A stretch of 64,000 nt of DNA from Luzula sylvatica (GCA_946800325.1 OX326959.1:48924784-48988783); one strand, 5' to 3'; numbered from the stretch's first letter, positions 1-10,062 are shown. Notes: generated by a model from the letters alone, not told the origin. Program-made: numbers and translations.

Positions 1-1820
1 TTTGCTCATTTTAGAGAACTATTTTGGTCTTTTTTAGAAAAAATGATAATTGATATTTTTGAAGGTGTGTTAGACTTCAGTTTTTGAATTTTTGCAAAAA
101 TAGGAAAAATAAAAATTTGTATGTGTTAGTCTTCAATCACGAATATTTTTTGAGAAAAACATGAAAAATGAAGTATTTTGCTCATTTCAGAGAACTATTT
201 TGGACCCTTTTAGAAAAAATGATAATTGATATTTTTGAAGGTGTTAGACTTCAGTGTTTGATTTTTTGCAAAAAATTGGAAAAATTGAAATTTGTATGTG
301 TTAGTCTTCAATCACGGAATTTTTTGAGAAAAACATGAAAAATGAAGTATTTTGCTCATTTTAGAGAACTATTTTGGTCTTTTTCAGAAAAAATGATAAT
401 TGATATTTTTGAAGGTGTTAGACTTCAGTTTTTGATTTTATGGAAAAAATAGGAAAAATAGAAATTTGTATGTGTTCGTCTTCAATCACGGAGTTTTTCG
501 AGAAAAACATGAAAAATGAAGTATTTTGCTCATTTTAGAGAACTATTTTGGTCTTTTTTAGAAAAAATGATAATTGATATTTTTGAAGGTGTTAGACTTC
601 AGTTTTTGATTTTTTGCAAAAAATTGTGAAAATAGAAATTTGTATGTGTTAGTCTTCAATCACGGAATTTTTTGAGAAAAACATGAATAATGAAGTATTT
701 TGCTCATTTTAGCGAACTATTTTGTTCTTTTTTAGAAAAAATGATAATTGATATTTTTGAAGGTGTTAGACTTCAGTTTTTGATTTTTTGCAAAAAATAT
801 AAATTTGTATTAGTTAGTCTTCAATCACGAAGTTTTTTGAGAAAAACATGAAAAATGAAGTATTGTGCTCATTTTAGAGAACTATTTTGGACTCTTTTAG
901 AAAAAATGATAATTGATATTTTTGAAGGTGTTAGACTTCAGTTTTTGATTTTTTGCAAAAAATAGGAAAAATAGAAATTTGTATGTGTTGGTATTCAATC
1001 ACGGAATTTTGTGAGAAAAACATGAAAAATGAAGTATTTTGCTCATTTTAGAGAACTATTTTGGTCTTTTTCAGAAAAAATGATAATTGATATTTTTGAA
1101 GGTGTTAGACTTCAGTTTTTTATTTTATGCAAAAAATAGTAAAAATTGAAATTTGTATGTGTTAGTCTTCAATCACGGAATTTTTTGAGAAAAACATGAA
1201 TAATGAAGTATTTTGCTCATTTTAGAGAACTATTTTGGTCTTTTTTTGAAAAAATGATAATTGATATTTTTGAAGGTGTTAGACTTCAGTTTTTGATTTT
1301 TTGCAAAAAATTGTGAAAATAGAAATTTGTATGTGTTAGTCTTCAATCACGGAATTTTTTGAGAAAAACATGAATAATGAAGTATTTTGCTCATTTTAGC
1401 GAACTATTTTGGTCTTTTTTAGAAAAAAGGATAATTGATATTTTTGAAGGTGTTAGACTTCAGTTTTTGATTTTATGCAAAAAATAGGAAAAATTGAAAT
1501 TTGTATGTGTTAGTCTTCAATCCAGGAGTTTTTTGAGAAAAACATGAAAAATGAAGTATTTTGCTCATTTTAGAGAACTATTTTGGTCATTTTTAGAAAA
1601 AATGATAATTGATATTTTTGAAGGTGTTAGACTTCATTTTTTGATTTTTTGCAAAAAATAGGAAAAATAGAAATTTGTATGTGTTAGTCTTCAATCACGA
1701 AGTTTATTGAGAAAAACATGAAAAATGAAGTATTTTGGTCATTTTAGAGAACTGTTTTGGACTCTTTTAGAAAAAATGATAATTGATATTTTTGAAGGTG
1801 TTAGACTTCAGTTTTTGATT
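1..1820 (+). repeat. Block S1 (copy at 5683-7502)
   Basis: About 10.5 monomers that match 5683-7502 at a constant offset of 5,682 bp, variant for variant. Shared markers include the 2-bp-expanded GAAGGTGTGTTAG at 61/5743, TATTGTGCTC near 862/6545, TTTTGTGAG near 1010/6692, an AAAAAAGG monomer near 1425/7105, and TTTTGGTCATTTTAGAGAACTG near 1732/7414. Similarity in variant order stops near 1820, where the left copy switches to a TTTTATGG variant and the right to TTTTTTGC. Confidence 0.85.
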
Positions 1821-3460
1821 TTATGGAAAAAATAGGAAAAATAGAAATTTGTATGTGTTAGTCTTCAATCACGGAGTTTTTCGAGAAAAACATGAAAAAT
1901 GAAGTATTTTGCTCATTTTAGAGAACTATTTTGGTCTTTTTTAGAAAAAATGATAATTGATATTTTTGAAGGTGTTAGACTTCAGTTTTTGATTTTTTGC
2001 AAAAAATTGTGAAAATAGAAATTTGTATGTGTTAGTCTTCAATCACGGAATTTTTTGAGAAAAACATGAATAATGAAGTATTTTGCTCATTTTAGCGAAA
2101 TATTTTGGTCTTTTTTAGAAAAAATGATAATTGATATTTTTGAAGGTGTTAGACTTCAGTTTTTGATTTTATGCAAAAAATAGGAAAAATATAAATTTGT
2201 ATTAGTTAGTCTTCAATCACGAAGTTTTTTGAGAAAAACATGAAAAATGAAGTATTGTGCTCATTTTAGAGAACTATTTTGGACTCTTTTAAAAAAAATG
2301 ATAATTGATATTTTTGAAGGTGTTAGACTTCAGTTTTTGATTTTTTGAAAAAAATAGGAAAAATAGAAATTTGTATGTGTTGGTATTCAATCACGGAATT
2401 TTGTGAGAAAAACATGAAAAATGAAGTATTTTGCTCATTTTAGAGAACTATTTTGGTCTTTTTCAGAAAAAATGATAATTGATATTTTTGAAGGTGTTAG
2501 ACTTCAGTTTTTTATTTTTTGCAAAGATTTGGAAAAATTGAAATTTGTATGTGTTAGTCTTCAATCACGGAGTTTTTTGAGAAAAAACATGAAAAATGAA
2601 GTATTTTGCTCATTTTAGAGAACTATTTTGGTCTTTTTTAGAAAAAATGATAATTGATATTTTTGAAGGTGTGTTAGACTTCAGTTTTTGAATTTTGGCA
2701 AAAATAGGAAAAATAGAAATTTGTATGTGTTAGTCTTCAATCACGAATATTTTTTGAGAAAAACATGAAAAATGAAGTATTTTGCTCATTTCAGAGAGCT
2801 ATTTTGGACCCTTTTAGAAAAAATGATAATTGATATTTTTGAAGGTGTTAGACTTCAGTGTTTGATTTTTTGCAAAAAATTGGAAAAATTGAAATTTGTA
2901 TGTGTTAGTCTTCAATCACGGAATTTTTTGAGAAAAACATGAAAAATGAAGTATTTTACTCATTTTAGAGAACTATTTTGGTCTTTTTCAGAAAAAATGA
3001 TAATTGATATTTTTGAAGGTGTTAGACTTCAGTTTTTGATTTTATGGAAAAAATACGAAAAATAGAAATTTGTATGTGTTAGTCTTCAATCACGGAGTTT
3101 TTCGAGAAAAACATGAAAAATGAAGTATTTTGCTCATTTTAGAGAACTATTTTGGTCTTTTTTAGAAAAAATGATAATTGATATTTTTGAATGTGTTAGA
3201 CTTCAGTTTTTGATTTTTTGCAAAAAATTGTGAAAATAGAAATTTGTATGTGTTAGTCTTCAATCACGGAATTTTTTGAGAAAAACAAGAATAATGAAGT
3301 ATTTTGCTCATTTTAGCGAACTATTTTGGTCTTTTTTAGAAAAAATGATAATTGATATTTTTGAAGGTGTTAGACTTCAGTTTTTGATTTTTTGCAAAAT
3401 ATAGGAAAAATATAAATTTGTATTAGTTAGTCTTCAATCACGAAGTTTTTTGAGAAAAAC
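1821..3460 (+). repeat. Block S2 (copy at ~4900-6540)
   Basis: About 9.5 monomers repeated at an offset of 3,078 bp. Shared markers are TTTTATGG with TTTTTCGAG, the TATTGTGCTC monomer (2251/5330), GCAAAGATTTGG (2520/5598), GAAGGTGTGTTAG (2665/5743), CATTTCAGAG with GACCC (2788/5866) and GTATTAGTTAG near 3420/6490. The odd offset (not a multiple of 174) is explained by the 117 bp short monomer at 3976-4092 lying between the copies. Confidence 0.82.
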
Positions 3461-4640
3461 ATGAAAAATGAAGTATTTTGCTCATTTTAGAGAACTATTT
3501 TGGTCTTTTTTACAAAAAATGATAATTGATATTTTTGAAGGTGTTAGACTTCAGTTTTTGATTTTTTGCAAAAAATTGGAAAAATTGAAATTTGTATATG
3601 TTACTCTTCAATCACGGAATTTTTTGAGAAAATCATGAAAAATGAAGTATTTTGCTCATTTTAGAGAACTATTTTGGTCTTTTTTAGAAAAAATGATAAT
3701 TGATATTTTTGAAGGTGTTAGACTTCAGTTTATGATTTTATGCAAAAAATAGGAAAAATAGAAATTTGTATGTGTTAGTCTTCAATCCCGGAGTTTTTTG
3801 AGAAAAACATGAAAAATGAGGTATTTTGCTCATTTTAAAGAACTATTTTGGTCTTTTTTAGAAAAAATGATAATTGATATTTTTGAAGGTGTTAGGCTTC
3901 AGTTTTTGATTTTTTGCAAAAAATAAGAAAAATATAAATTTGTATGTGTTAGTCTTCAATCACGAAGTTTTTTGAGAAAAACATGAAAAATGAAGTATTT
4001 TGCTCATTTTAGAGAACTATTTTGGACCCTTTTGGAAAAAAAAATAATTGAGAAATTTGTATGTGTTAGTCTTCAATCCCGAAGTTTTTTGAGAAAAACA
4101 TGAAAAATGAAGTATTTTGCTCATTTAAGAGAACTATTTTGGTCTTTTTTAGAAAAAATTATAATTGATATTTTTTAAGGTGTTAGACTTCAGTTTTTTA
4201 TTTTTTGCAAAAAATAGGAAAAATAGAAATTTGTATGTGTTAGGCTTCAATCACGGAGTTTTTTGAGAAAAACATGAAAAATGAAGAATTTTGCTCATTT
4301 TAGAGAACTATTTTGGTCATTTTTAGAAAAACTGATAATTGATATTTTTGAAGGTGTTAGACTTCAGTTTTTGATTTTTTGCAAAAAATAGGAAATATAG
4401 AAATTTGTATGCGTTAGTCTTCAACCTCGAAGTTTTTTGAGAAAAACATGAAAAATGAAGTATTTTGCTCATTTTAGAGAACTATTTTGGACTCTTTTGG
4501 AAAAAATGATAATTGATATTTATGAAGGTGTTAGACTTCAGTTTTTTATTTTTTGTAAAAAATTGGAAAAATATAAATTTGTATGTGTTAGTCTTCAATC
4601 ACGGAATTTTTTTAGAAAAACATGAAAAATGAAGTATTTT
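3461..4640 (+). repeat. Block S3 with short monomer (copy at ~9548-10727)
   Basis: About seven monomers in the same variant order as 9.55-10.72 kb, offset ~6,087 bp. The order is a TTTTTTAC monomer, a TTTATGATTTTATGC monomer, a GAGGTATTTTG/TTTTAAAG monomer, the 117 bp short monomer, a CATTTAAGAG monomer, a GAAGAATTTTG monomer and a TTCAACCTCG monomer. Versions of the same order recur near 30.6-31.6, 35.6-36.5, 45.1-46.2, 55.8-56.9 and 57.4-58.4 kb. Confidence 0.82.
3976..4092 (+). repeat. Short 117 bp monomer (one subunit deleted)
   Basis: After ATAATTGA the sequence jumps to GAAATTTGTATG (junction 4051/4052). This omits consensus positions 77-133, which is 57 bp and the length of subunit 2. 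The break points lie at equivalent places in subunits 2 and 3. This copy has AATAATTG where the other six have GATAATTG. Confidence 0.92.
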
Positions 4641-4962
4641 GCTCATTTCAGAGAACTATTTTGGACCCTTTTAGAAAAAATGATAATTGATATTTTTGAA
4701 GGTGTTAGACTTCAGTGTTTGATTTTTTGCAAAAAATTGGAAAAATTGAAATTTGTATGTGTTAGTCTTCAATCACGGAATTTTTTGAGAAAAACATGAA
4801 AAATTAAGTATTTTGCTCATTTTAGAGAACTATTTTGGTCTTTTTCAGAAAAAATGATAATTGACATTTTTGAACGTGTTAGACTTCAGTTTTTGATTTT
4901 ATGGAAAAAATAGGAAAAATAGAAATTTGTATGTGTTAGTCTTCAATCACGGAGTTTTTCGA

Positions 4963-5021
4963 GAAAAACATGAAAAATGAAGTATTTTGCTCATTTTAGA
5001 GAACTATTTTGGTCTTTTTTA
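4963..5021 (+). repeat. Subunit 1 of the monomer (59 bp)
   Basis: Starts with GAAAAAC and ends with CTTTTTTA. The motif order is A-tract, ATGA, TATTTTGCTCATTTTAGA, ACTATTTTGG, T-tract. It aligns with subunit 2 (GAAAAAATGAT ... TATTTTTGAAGGTGTTAGA ... CAGTTTTTGA ... T-tract) with a few short gaps. It is the most diverged of the three subunits, so its homology is less secure than that between subunits 2 and 3. Confidence 0.6.
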
Positions 5022-5028
5022 GAAAAAA
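5015..5028. repeat. T6-AG-A6 dyad at the subunit 1/2 junction
   Basis: TTTTTTAGAAAAAA is a 6 bp dyad with a 2-nt centre. It lies at the subunit boundary and recurs in most monomers. In some classes it is changed to CTTTTTCAG, CATTTTTAG, TTTTTTAC or CTTTTTAAG forms. Confidence 0.8.
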
Positions 5029-5078
5029 TGATAATTGATATTTTTGAAGGTGTTAGACTTCAGTTTTTGATTTTTTGC
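5022..5078 (+). repeat. Subunit 2 of the monomer (57 bp)
   Basis: Starts with GAAAAAATGAT and ends with GATTTTTTGC. It contains GTGTTAGACTTCA, which matches GTGTTAGTCTTCA of subunit 3 at 12 of 13 positions, exactly 57 bp downstream. The TTTG before it, the later GA and the final TTTTTTG also align at an offset of 56-58 bp. This is direct sequence evidence of internal duplication. Confidence 0.75.
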
Positions 5079-5085
5079 AAAAAAT
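5070..5085. repeat. 16 bp perfect palindrome at the subunit 2/3 junction
   Basis: ATTTTTTGCAAAAAAT is its own reverse complement. It recurs in most monomers and is extended to an 18 bp perfect palindrome at 42396-42413. In some monomer classes it is broken by TTTATGC, TTTTTTCC, TTTCTTGC or GCCAAAAA variants. Short dyads of this kind can extrude as cruciforms or be recognised by dimeric proteins; no function is shown here. Confidence 0.9.
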
Positions 5086-5136
5086 TGTGAAAATAGAAAT
5101 TTGTATGTGTTAGTCTTCAATCACGGAATTTTTTGA
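5079..5136 (+). repeat. Subunit 3 of the monomer (58 bp)
   Basis: Starts with the A6 tract after TTTTTTGC and ends with TTTTTTGA. It contains GTGTTAGTCTTCA, the counterpart of the subunit 2 motif, then the most variable spot of the monomer: the triplet before or around the single common CpG (TCACGG, TCCCGG, TCTCGG, TGCCGG, ACCTCG). The CCGG variants create a potential HpaII/MspI site. Confidence 0.75.
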
Positions 5137-5142
5137 GAAAAA
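5129..5142. repeat. T6-GAG-A5 dyad at the monomer boundary
   Basis: TTTTTTGAGAAAAA spans the end of one monomer and the start of the next. It is the third T-tract/A-tract dyad of the monomer, so the array carries one such dyad roughly every 56-61 bp. Confidence 0.75.
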
Positions 5143-7566
5143 CATGAATAATGAAGTATTTTGCTCATTTTAGCGAACTATTTTGGTCTTTTTTAGAAAA
5201 AATGATAATTGATATTTTTGAAGGTGTTAGACTTCAGTTTTTGATTTTATGCAAAAAATAGGAAAAATATAAATTTGTATTAGTTAGTCTTCAATCACGA
5301 AGTTTTTTGAGAAAAACATGAAAAATGAAGTATTGTGCTCATTTTAGAGAACTATTTTGGACTCTTTTAGAAAAAATGATAATTGATATTTTTGAAGGTG
5401 TTAGACTTCAGTTTTTGATTTTTTGAAAAAAATAGGAAAAATAGAAATTTGTATGTGTTGGTATTCAATCACGGAATTTTGTGAGAAAAACATGAAAAAT
5501 GAAGTATTTTGCTCATTTTAGAGAACTATTTTGGTCTTTTTCAGAAAAAATGATAATTGATATTTTTGAAGGTGTTAGACTTCAGTTTTTTATTTTTTGC
5601 AAAGATTTGGAAAAATTGAAATTTGTATGTGTTAGTCTTCAATCACGGAGTTTTTTGAGAAAAAACATGAAAAATGAAATATTTTGCTCATTTTAGAGAA
5701 CTATTTTGGTCTTTTTTAGAAAAAATGATAATTGATATTTTTGAAGGTGTGTTAGACTTCAGTTTTTGAATTTTTGCAAAAATAGGAAAAATAAAAATTT
5801 GTATGTGTTAGTCTTCAATCACGAATATTTTTTGAGAAAAACATGAAAAATGAAGTATTTTGCTCATTTCAGAGAACTATTTTGGACCCTTTTAGAAAAA
5901 ATGATAATTGATATTTTTGAAGGTGTTAGACTTCAGTGTTTGATTTTTTGCAAAAAATTGGAAAAATTGAAATTTGTATGTGTTAGTCTTCAATCACGGA
6001 ATTTTTTGAGAAAAACATGAAAAATGAAGTATTTTGCTCATTTTAGAGAACTATTTTGGTCTTTTTCAGAAAAAATGATAATTGATATTTTTGAAGGTGT
6101 TAGACTTCAGTTTTTGATTTTATGGAAAAAATAGGAAAAATAGAAATTTGTATGTGTTCGTCTTCAATCACAGAGTTTTTCGAGAAAAACATGAAAAATG
6201 AAGTATTTTGCTCATTTTAGAGAACTATTTTGGTCTTTTTTAGAAAAAATGATAATTGATATTTTTGAAGGTGTTAGACTTCAGTTTTTGATTTTTTGCA
6301 AAAAATTGTGAAAATAGAAATTTGTATGTGTTAGTCTTCAATCACGGAATTTTTTGAGAAAAACATGAATAATGAAGTATTTTGCACATTTTAGCGAACT
6401 ATTTTGTTCTTTTTTAGAAAAAATGATAATTGATATTTTTGAAGGTGTTAGACTTCAGTTTTTGATTTTTTGCAAAAAATATAAATTTGTATTAGTTAGT
6501 CTTCAATCACGAAGTTTTTTGAGAAAAACATGAAAAATGAAGTATTGTGCTCATTTTAGAGAACTATTTTGGACTCTTTTAGAAAAAATGATAATTGATA
6601 TTTTTGAAGGTGTTAGACTTCAGTTTTTGATTTTTTGCAAAAAATAGGAAAAATAGAAATTTGTATGTGTTGGTATTCAATCACGGAATTTTGTGAGAAA
6701 AACATGAAAAATGAAGTATTTTGCTCATTTTAGAGAACTATTTTGGTCTTTTTCAGAAAAAATGATAATTGATATTTTTGAAGGTGTTAGACTTCAGTTT
6801 TTTATTTTATGCAAAAAATAGTAAAAATTGAAATTTGTATGTGTTAGTCTTCAATCACGGAATTTTTTGAGAAAAACATGAATAATGAAGTATTTTGCTC
6901 ATTTTAGAGAACTATTTTGGTCTTTTTTTGAAAAAATGATAATTGATATTTTTGAAGGTGTTAGACTTCAGTTTTTGATTTTTTGCAAAAAATTGTGAAA
7001 ATAGAAATTTGTATGTGTTAGTCTTCAATCACGGAATTTTTTGAGAAAAACATGAATAATGAAGTATTTTGCTCATTTTAGCGAACTATTTTGGTCTTTT
7101 TTAGAAAAAAGGATAATTGATATTTTTGAAGGTGTTAGACTTCAGTTTTTGATTTTATGCAAAAAATAGGAAAAATTGAAATTTGTATGTGTTAGTCTTC
7201 AATCCAGGAGTTTTTTGAGAAAAACATGAAAAATGAAGTATTTTGCTCATTTTAGAGAACTATTTTGGTCATTTTTAGAAAAAATGATAATTGATATTTT
7301 TGAAGGTGTTAGACTTCATTTTTTGATTTTTTGCAAAAAATAGGAAAAATAGAAATTTGTATGTGTTAGTCTTCAATCACGAAGTTTATTGAGAAAAACA
7401 TGAAAAATGAAGTATTTTGGTCATTTTAGAGAACTGTTTTGGACTCTTTTAGAAAAAATGATAATTGATATTTTTGAAGGTGTTAGACTTCAGTTTTTGA
7501 TTTTTTGCAAAAAATTGGAAAAATATAAATTTGTATGTGTTAGTCTTCAATCACGAAGTTTTTTGA

Positions 7567-7783
7567 TATTTTTGATAATTGATAATTGATATTTTTGAAG
7601 GTGTTAGGCTTCAGTTTTTGATTTTTTTGAAGGTGTTAGGCTTCAGTTTTTTATTTTTTGAGAAAAACATAAAATAGGAAAAATGAAAAATGAAGTATTT
7701 TTTTGAAGGAAAAATACTTCATTTTTTTGAAAAACATAAAAAGGAAAAACATAATTGATTTTTTTGAAGGTGTTAGGCTTCAA
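7567..7783 (+). repeat. Scrambled satellite patch, copy 1
   Basis: The monomer order breaks after a normal CACGAAGTTTTTTGA. What follows is ~217 bp of short satellite fragments joined out of order: repeated GATAATTGATAATTGAT, two GAAGGTGTTAGGCTTCAG pieces only 32 bp apart (7597 and 7629), a TTTTTTGAGAAAAACATAAAATAGG joint, a reverse-oriented fragment (7710-7726), and a third GAAGGTGTTAGGCTTCA piece (7766) that joins directly into subunit 3 (ATCACGAAG). Normal monomers then resume. Every piece comes from the satellite itself. Fragment joins at short T-tract and GAAGG matches look like template switching; that mechanism is inferred. Confidence 0.88.
7686..7726. repeat. 17 bp perfect inverted repeat, 7-nt loop
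   Basis: The left arm AAAAATGAAGTATTTTT (7686-7702) and the right arm AAAAATACTTCATTTTT (7710-7726) are exact reverse complements around TTGAAGG. The left arm is the normal monomer start region in + orientation; the right arm is the same region inverted. This is the only clear minus-strand satellite fragment in the array apart from its duplicate at 28723-28763. Confidence 0.93.
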
Positions 7784-10062
7784 TCACGAAGTTTTTTGAG
7801 AAAAACATGAAAAATGAAGTATTTTGCTCATTTTAGAGAACTATTTTGGACTCTTTTAGAAAAAATGATAATTGATATTTTTGAAGGTATTAGACTTCAG
7901 TTTTTGATTTTTTGCAAAAAATTGGAAAAATAGAAATTTGTATGTGTTGGTATTCAATCACGGAATTTTTTGAGAAAAACATAAAAAATGAAGTATTTTC
8001 CTCATATTAGAGAACTATTTTGGTCTTTTTCAGAAAAAATGATAATTGAAATTTTTGAAGGTGTTAGACTTCAGTTTTTTATTTTTTGCAAAAAATTGGA
8101 AAAATTGAAATTTGTATGTGTTAGTCTTCAATCACGGAATTTTTTGAGAAAATCATGAAAAATGAAGTATTTTCCTCGTTTTAGAGAACTATTTTGGTCT
8201 TTTTTAGAAAAAATGACAATTGATATTTTTGAAGGTGTTAGAATTCAGTTTTTTATTTTTTGCAAAAAATAGGAAAAATAGAAATTTGTATGTGTTAGTC
8301 TTCAATCACGGAGTTTTTTGAGAAAAACATGAAAAATGAAGTATTTTGCTAATTTTAGAGAACTATTTTGGTCATTTTTAGAAAAAATGATAATTGATAT
8401 TTTTGAAGGTGTTAGACTTCTGTTTTTTATTTTTTCCAAAAAATAGAAAAAATAGAAATTTGTATGTGTTAGTCTTCAATCACGAAGTTTTTTGTGAAAA
8501 ACATGAAAAATGAATTATTTTGCTCATTTTAGAGAACTATTTTGGTCTTTTTAAGAAAAAATGATAATTGATATTTTTGAAGGTGTTAGACTTCAGTTTT
8601 TTATTTCTTGCAAAAAATAGGAAAAATAGAAATTTGTATGTGTTAGTCTTCAATCACGGAGTTTTTTGAGAAAAACATGAAAAATGAAGTATTTTTCTAA
8701 TTTTAGAGAACTATTTTGGTCATTTTTAGAAAAACTGATAATTGATATTTCTGCTCATGTTAGACTTCTGTTTTTGATTTTTTGCCAAAAGTAGGAAAAA
8801 TATAAATTTGTATGTGTTAGTCTTCAATCACCAAGTTTTATGAGAAAAACATGAAAAATGAAGTATTTTGCTCATTTTAGAGAACTATTTTGGACCCTTT
8901 TGGAAAAAAAGATAATTGATATTTTTGAAGGTGTTAGACTTCAGTTTTTGATTTTTTGCAAAAAATTGGAAAAATAGAAATTTGTATGTGTTAGTCTTCA
9001 ATCACGGAGTTTTTTAAGAAAAACATGAAAAATTAAGTATTTTGCTCATTTTAGAGAACTATTTTGGTCTTTTTTAGAAAAAATGATAATTGATATTTTT
9101 AAAGGTGTTAGACTTCAGTTTTTTATTTTTTGCAAAAAATAGGAAAAATAGAAATTTGTATGTGTTAGTCTTCAATCCCGGAGTTTTTTGAGAAAAACAT
9201 GAAAAATGAAGTATTTTGCTCATTTTAGAGAACGATTTCGGTCTGTTTTAGAAAAAATGATAATTGATATTTTTGAAGGTGTTAGACTTCAGGTTTTTAT
9301 TTTTTGCAAAAAATAGGAAAAATAGAAATTTGTATGTGTTAGTCTTCAATCACGAAGTTTTTTCAGAAAAACATGAAAAATGAAGTATTTTGCTCATTTT
9401 AGAGAACTATTTTGGACTCTTTTAGAAAAAATGATAATTGATATTTTTGAAGGTGTTAGACTTCAGTTTTTGATTTTTTGCAAAAAATTGGAAAAATATA
9501 AATTTGTATGTGTTAGTCTTCAATCACGGAATTTTTTTAAGAAAAACATGAAAAATGAAGTATTTTGCTCATTTTAGAGAACTATTTTGGTCTTTTTTAC
9601 AAAAAATGATAATTGATATTTTTGAAGGTGTTAGACTTCAGTTTTTGATTTTTTGCAAAAAATTGGAAAAATTGAAATTTGTATATGTTACTCTTCAATC
9701 ACGGAATTTTTTGAGAAAATCATGAAAAATGAAGTATTTTGCTCATTTTAGAGAACTATTTTGGTCTTTTTTAGAAAAAATGATAATTGATATTTTTGAA
9801 GGTGTTAGACTTCAGTTTATGATTTTATGCAAAAAATAGGAAAAATAGAAATTTGTATGTGTTAGTCTTCAATCCCGGAGTTTTTTGAGAAAAACATGAA
9901 AAATGAGGTATTTTGCTCATTTTAAAGAACTATTTTGGTCTTTTTTAGCAAAAATGATAATTGATATTTTTGAAGGTGTTAGGCTTCAGTTTTTGATTTT
10001 TTGCAAAAAATAAGAAAAATATAAATTTGTATGTGTTAGTCTTCAATCACGAAGTTTTTTGA

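Larger units (their letters stand above)
4963..5136 (+). repeat. Representative full-length 174 bp monomer
   Basis: Chosen as a near-consensus copy. It starts at GAAAAACATGAAAAATGAAG and ends at GGAATTTTTTGA, immediately before the next GAAAAACATG at 5137. Its only obvious departure from the commonest form is TTGTG for TAGG/TTGG near position 125. It divides into three related subunits: 4963-5021 (59 bp), 5022-5078 (57 bp) and 5079-5136 (58 bp). Common variants elsewhere are: GGACTC, GGACCC or GTACCC for GGTCTT near position 50; GACTTCTG for GACTTCAG near 95; TTTATG, TTTTCC or TTCTTG for TTTTTTGC near 112; TTGG for TAGG near 124; and TCACGG, TCCCGG, TCTCGG, TGCCGG or CACGAAG near 160. Confidence 0.97.
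4641..7502 (+). repeat. Seven-monomer HOR and S1/S2 copies
   Basis: Two successive runs begin at the CATTTCAGAG/GACCC monomer (4646 and 5866, 1,220 bp apart, about 7 monomers). They share the order GTGTTTG, TATGG, TCGAG/TTGTG, AATAATG/TAGCGAA, ATTAGTTAG, TATTGTGCTC, TTTTGTGAG. The first part (to ~6540) pairs with S2 and the part from 5683 pairs with S1, so the two duplications overlap here. Confidence 0.75.

Noticed and set aside
7686..7726. Rho-independent terminator (hairpin followed by T-run)
   Set aside because: The stem is almost entirely A/T, the context is a eukaryotic satellite, and there is no upstream gene.
7567..7783. A transposon or MITE insertion at the scrambled patch
   Set aside because: There are no target-site duplications or terminal inverted repeats at its edges, and every fragment is recognisable satellite sequence. 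The hairpin is internal and made from the monomer start region.
2421..9577. Open frames of 60-65 codons starting at ATGAAGTATTTTGCTCATTTT (for example 2421-2618, 5499-5696, 7407-7589, 9380-9577) that look like a conserved small protein family
   Set aside because: They are the same satellite frame read through monomers where indels or TTTTTTGC/TTGG variants happen to remove stops. They span the monomer boundary, occur in only a few of ~368 copies, have no plausible upstream signals, and their similarity is explained by the repeat itself. Those at 22014-22250, 30416-30613 and 60031-60219 are the same case.
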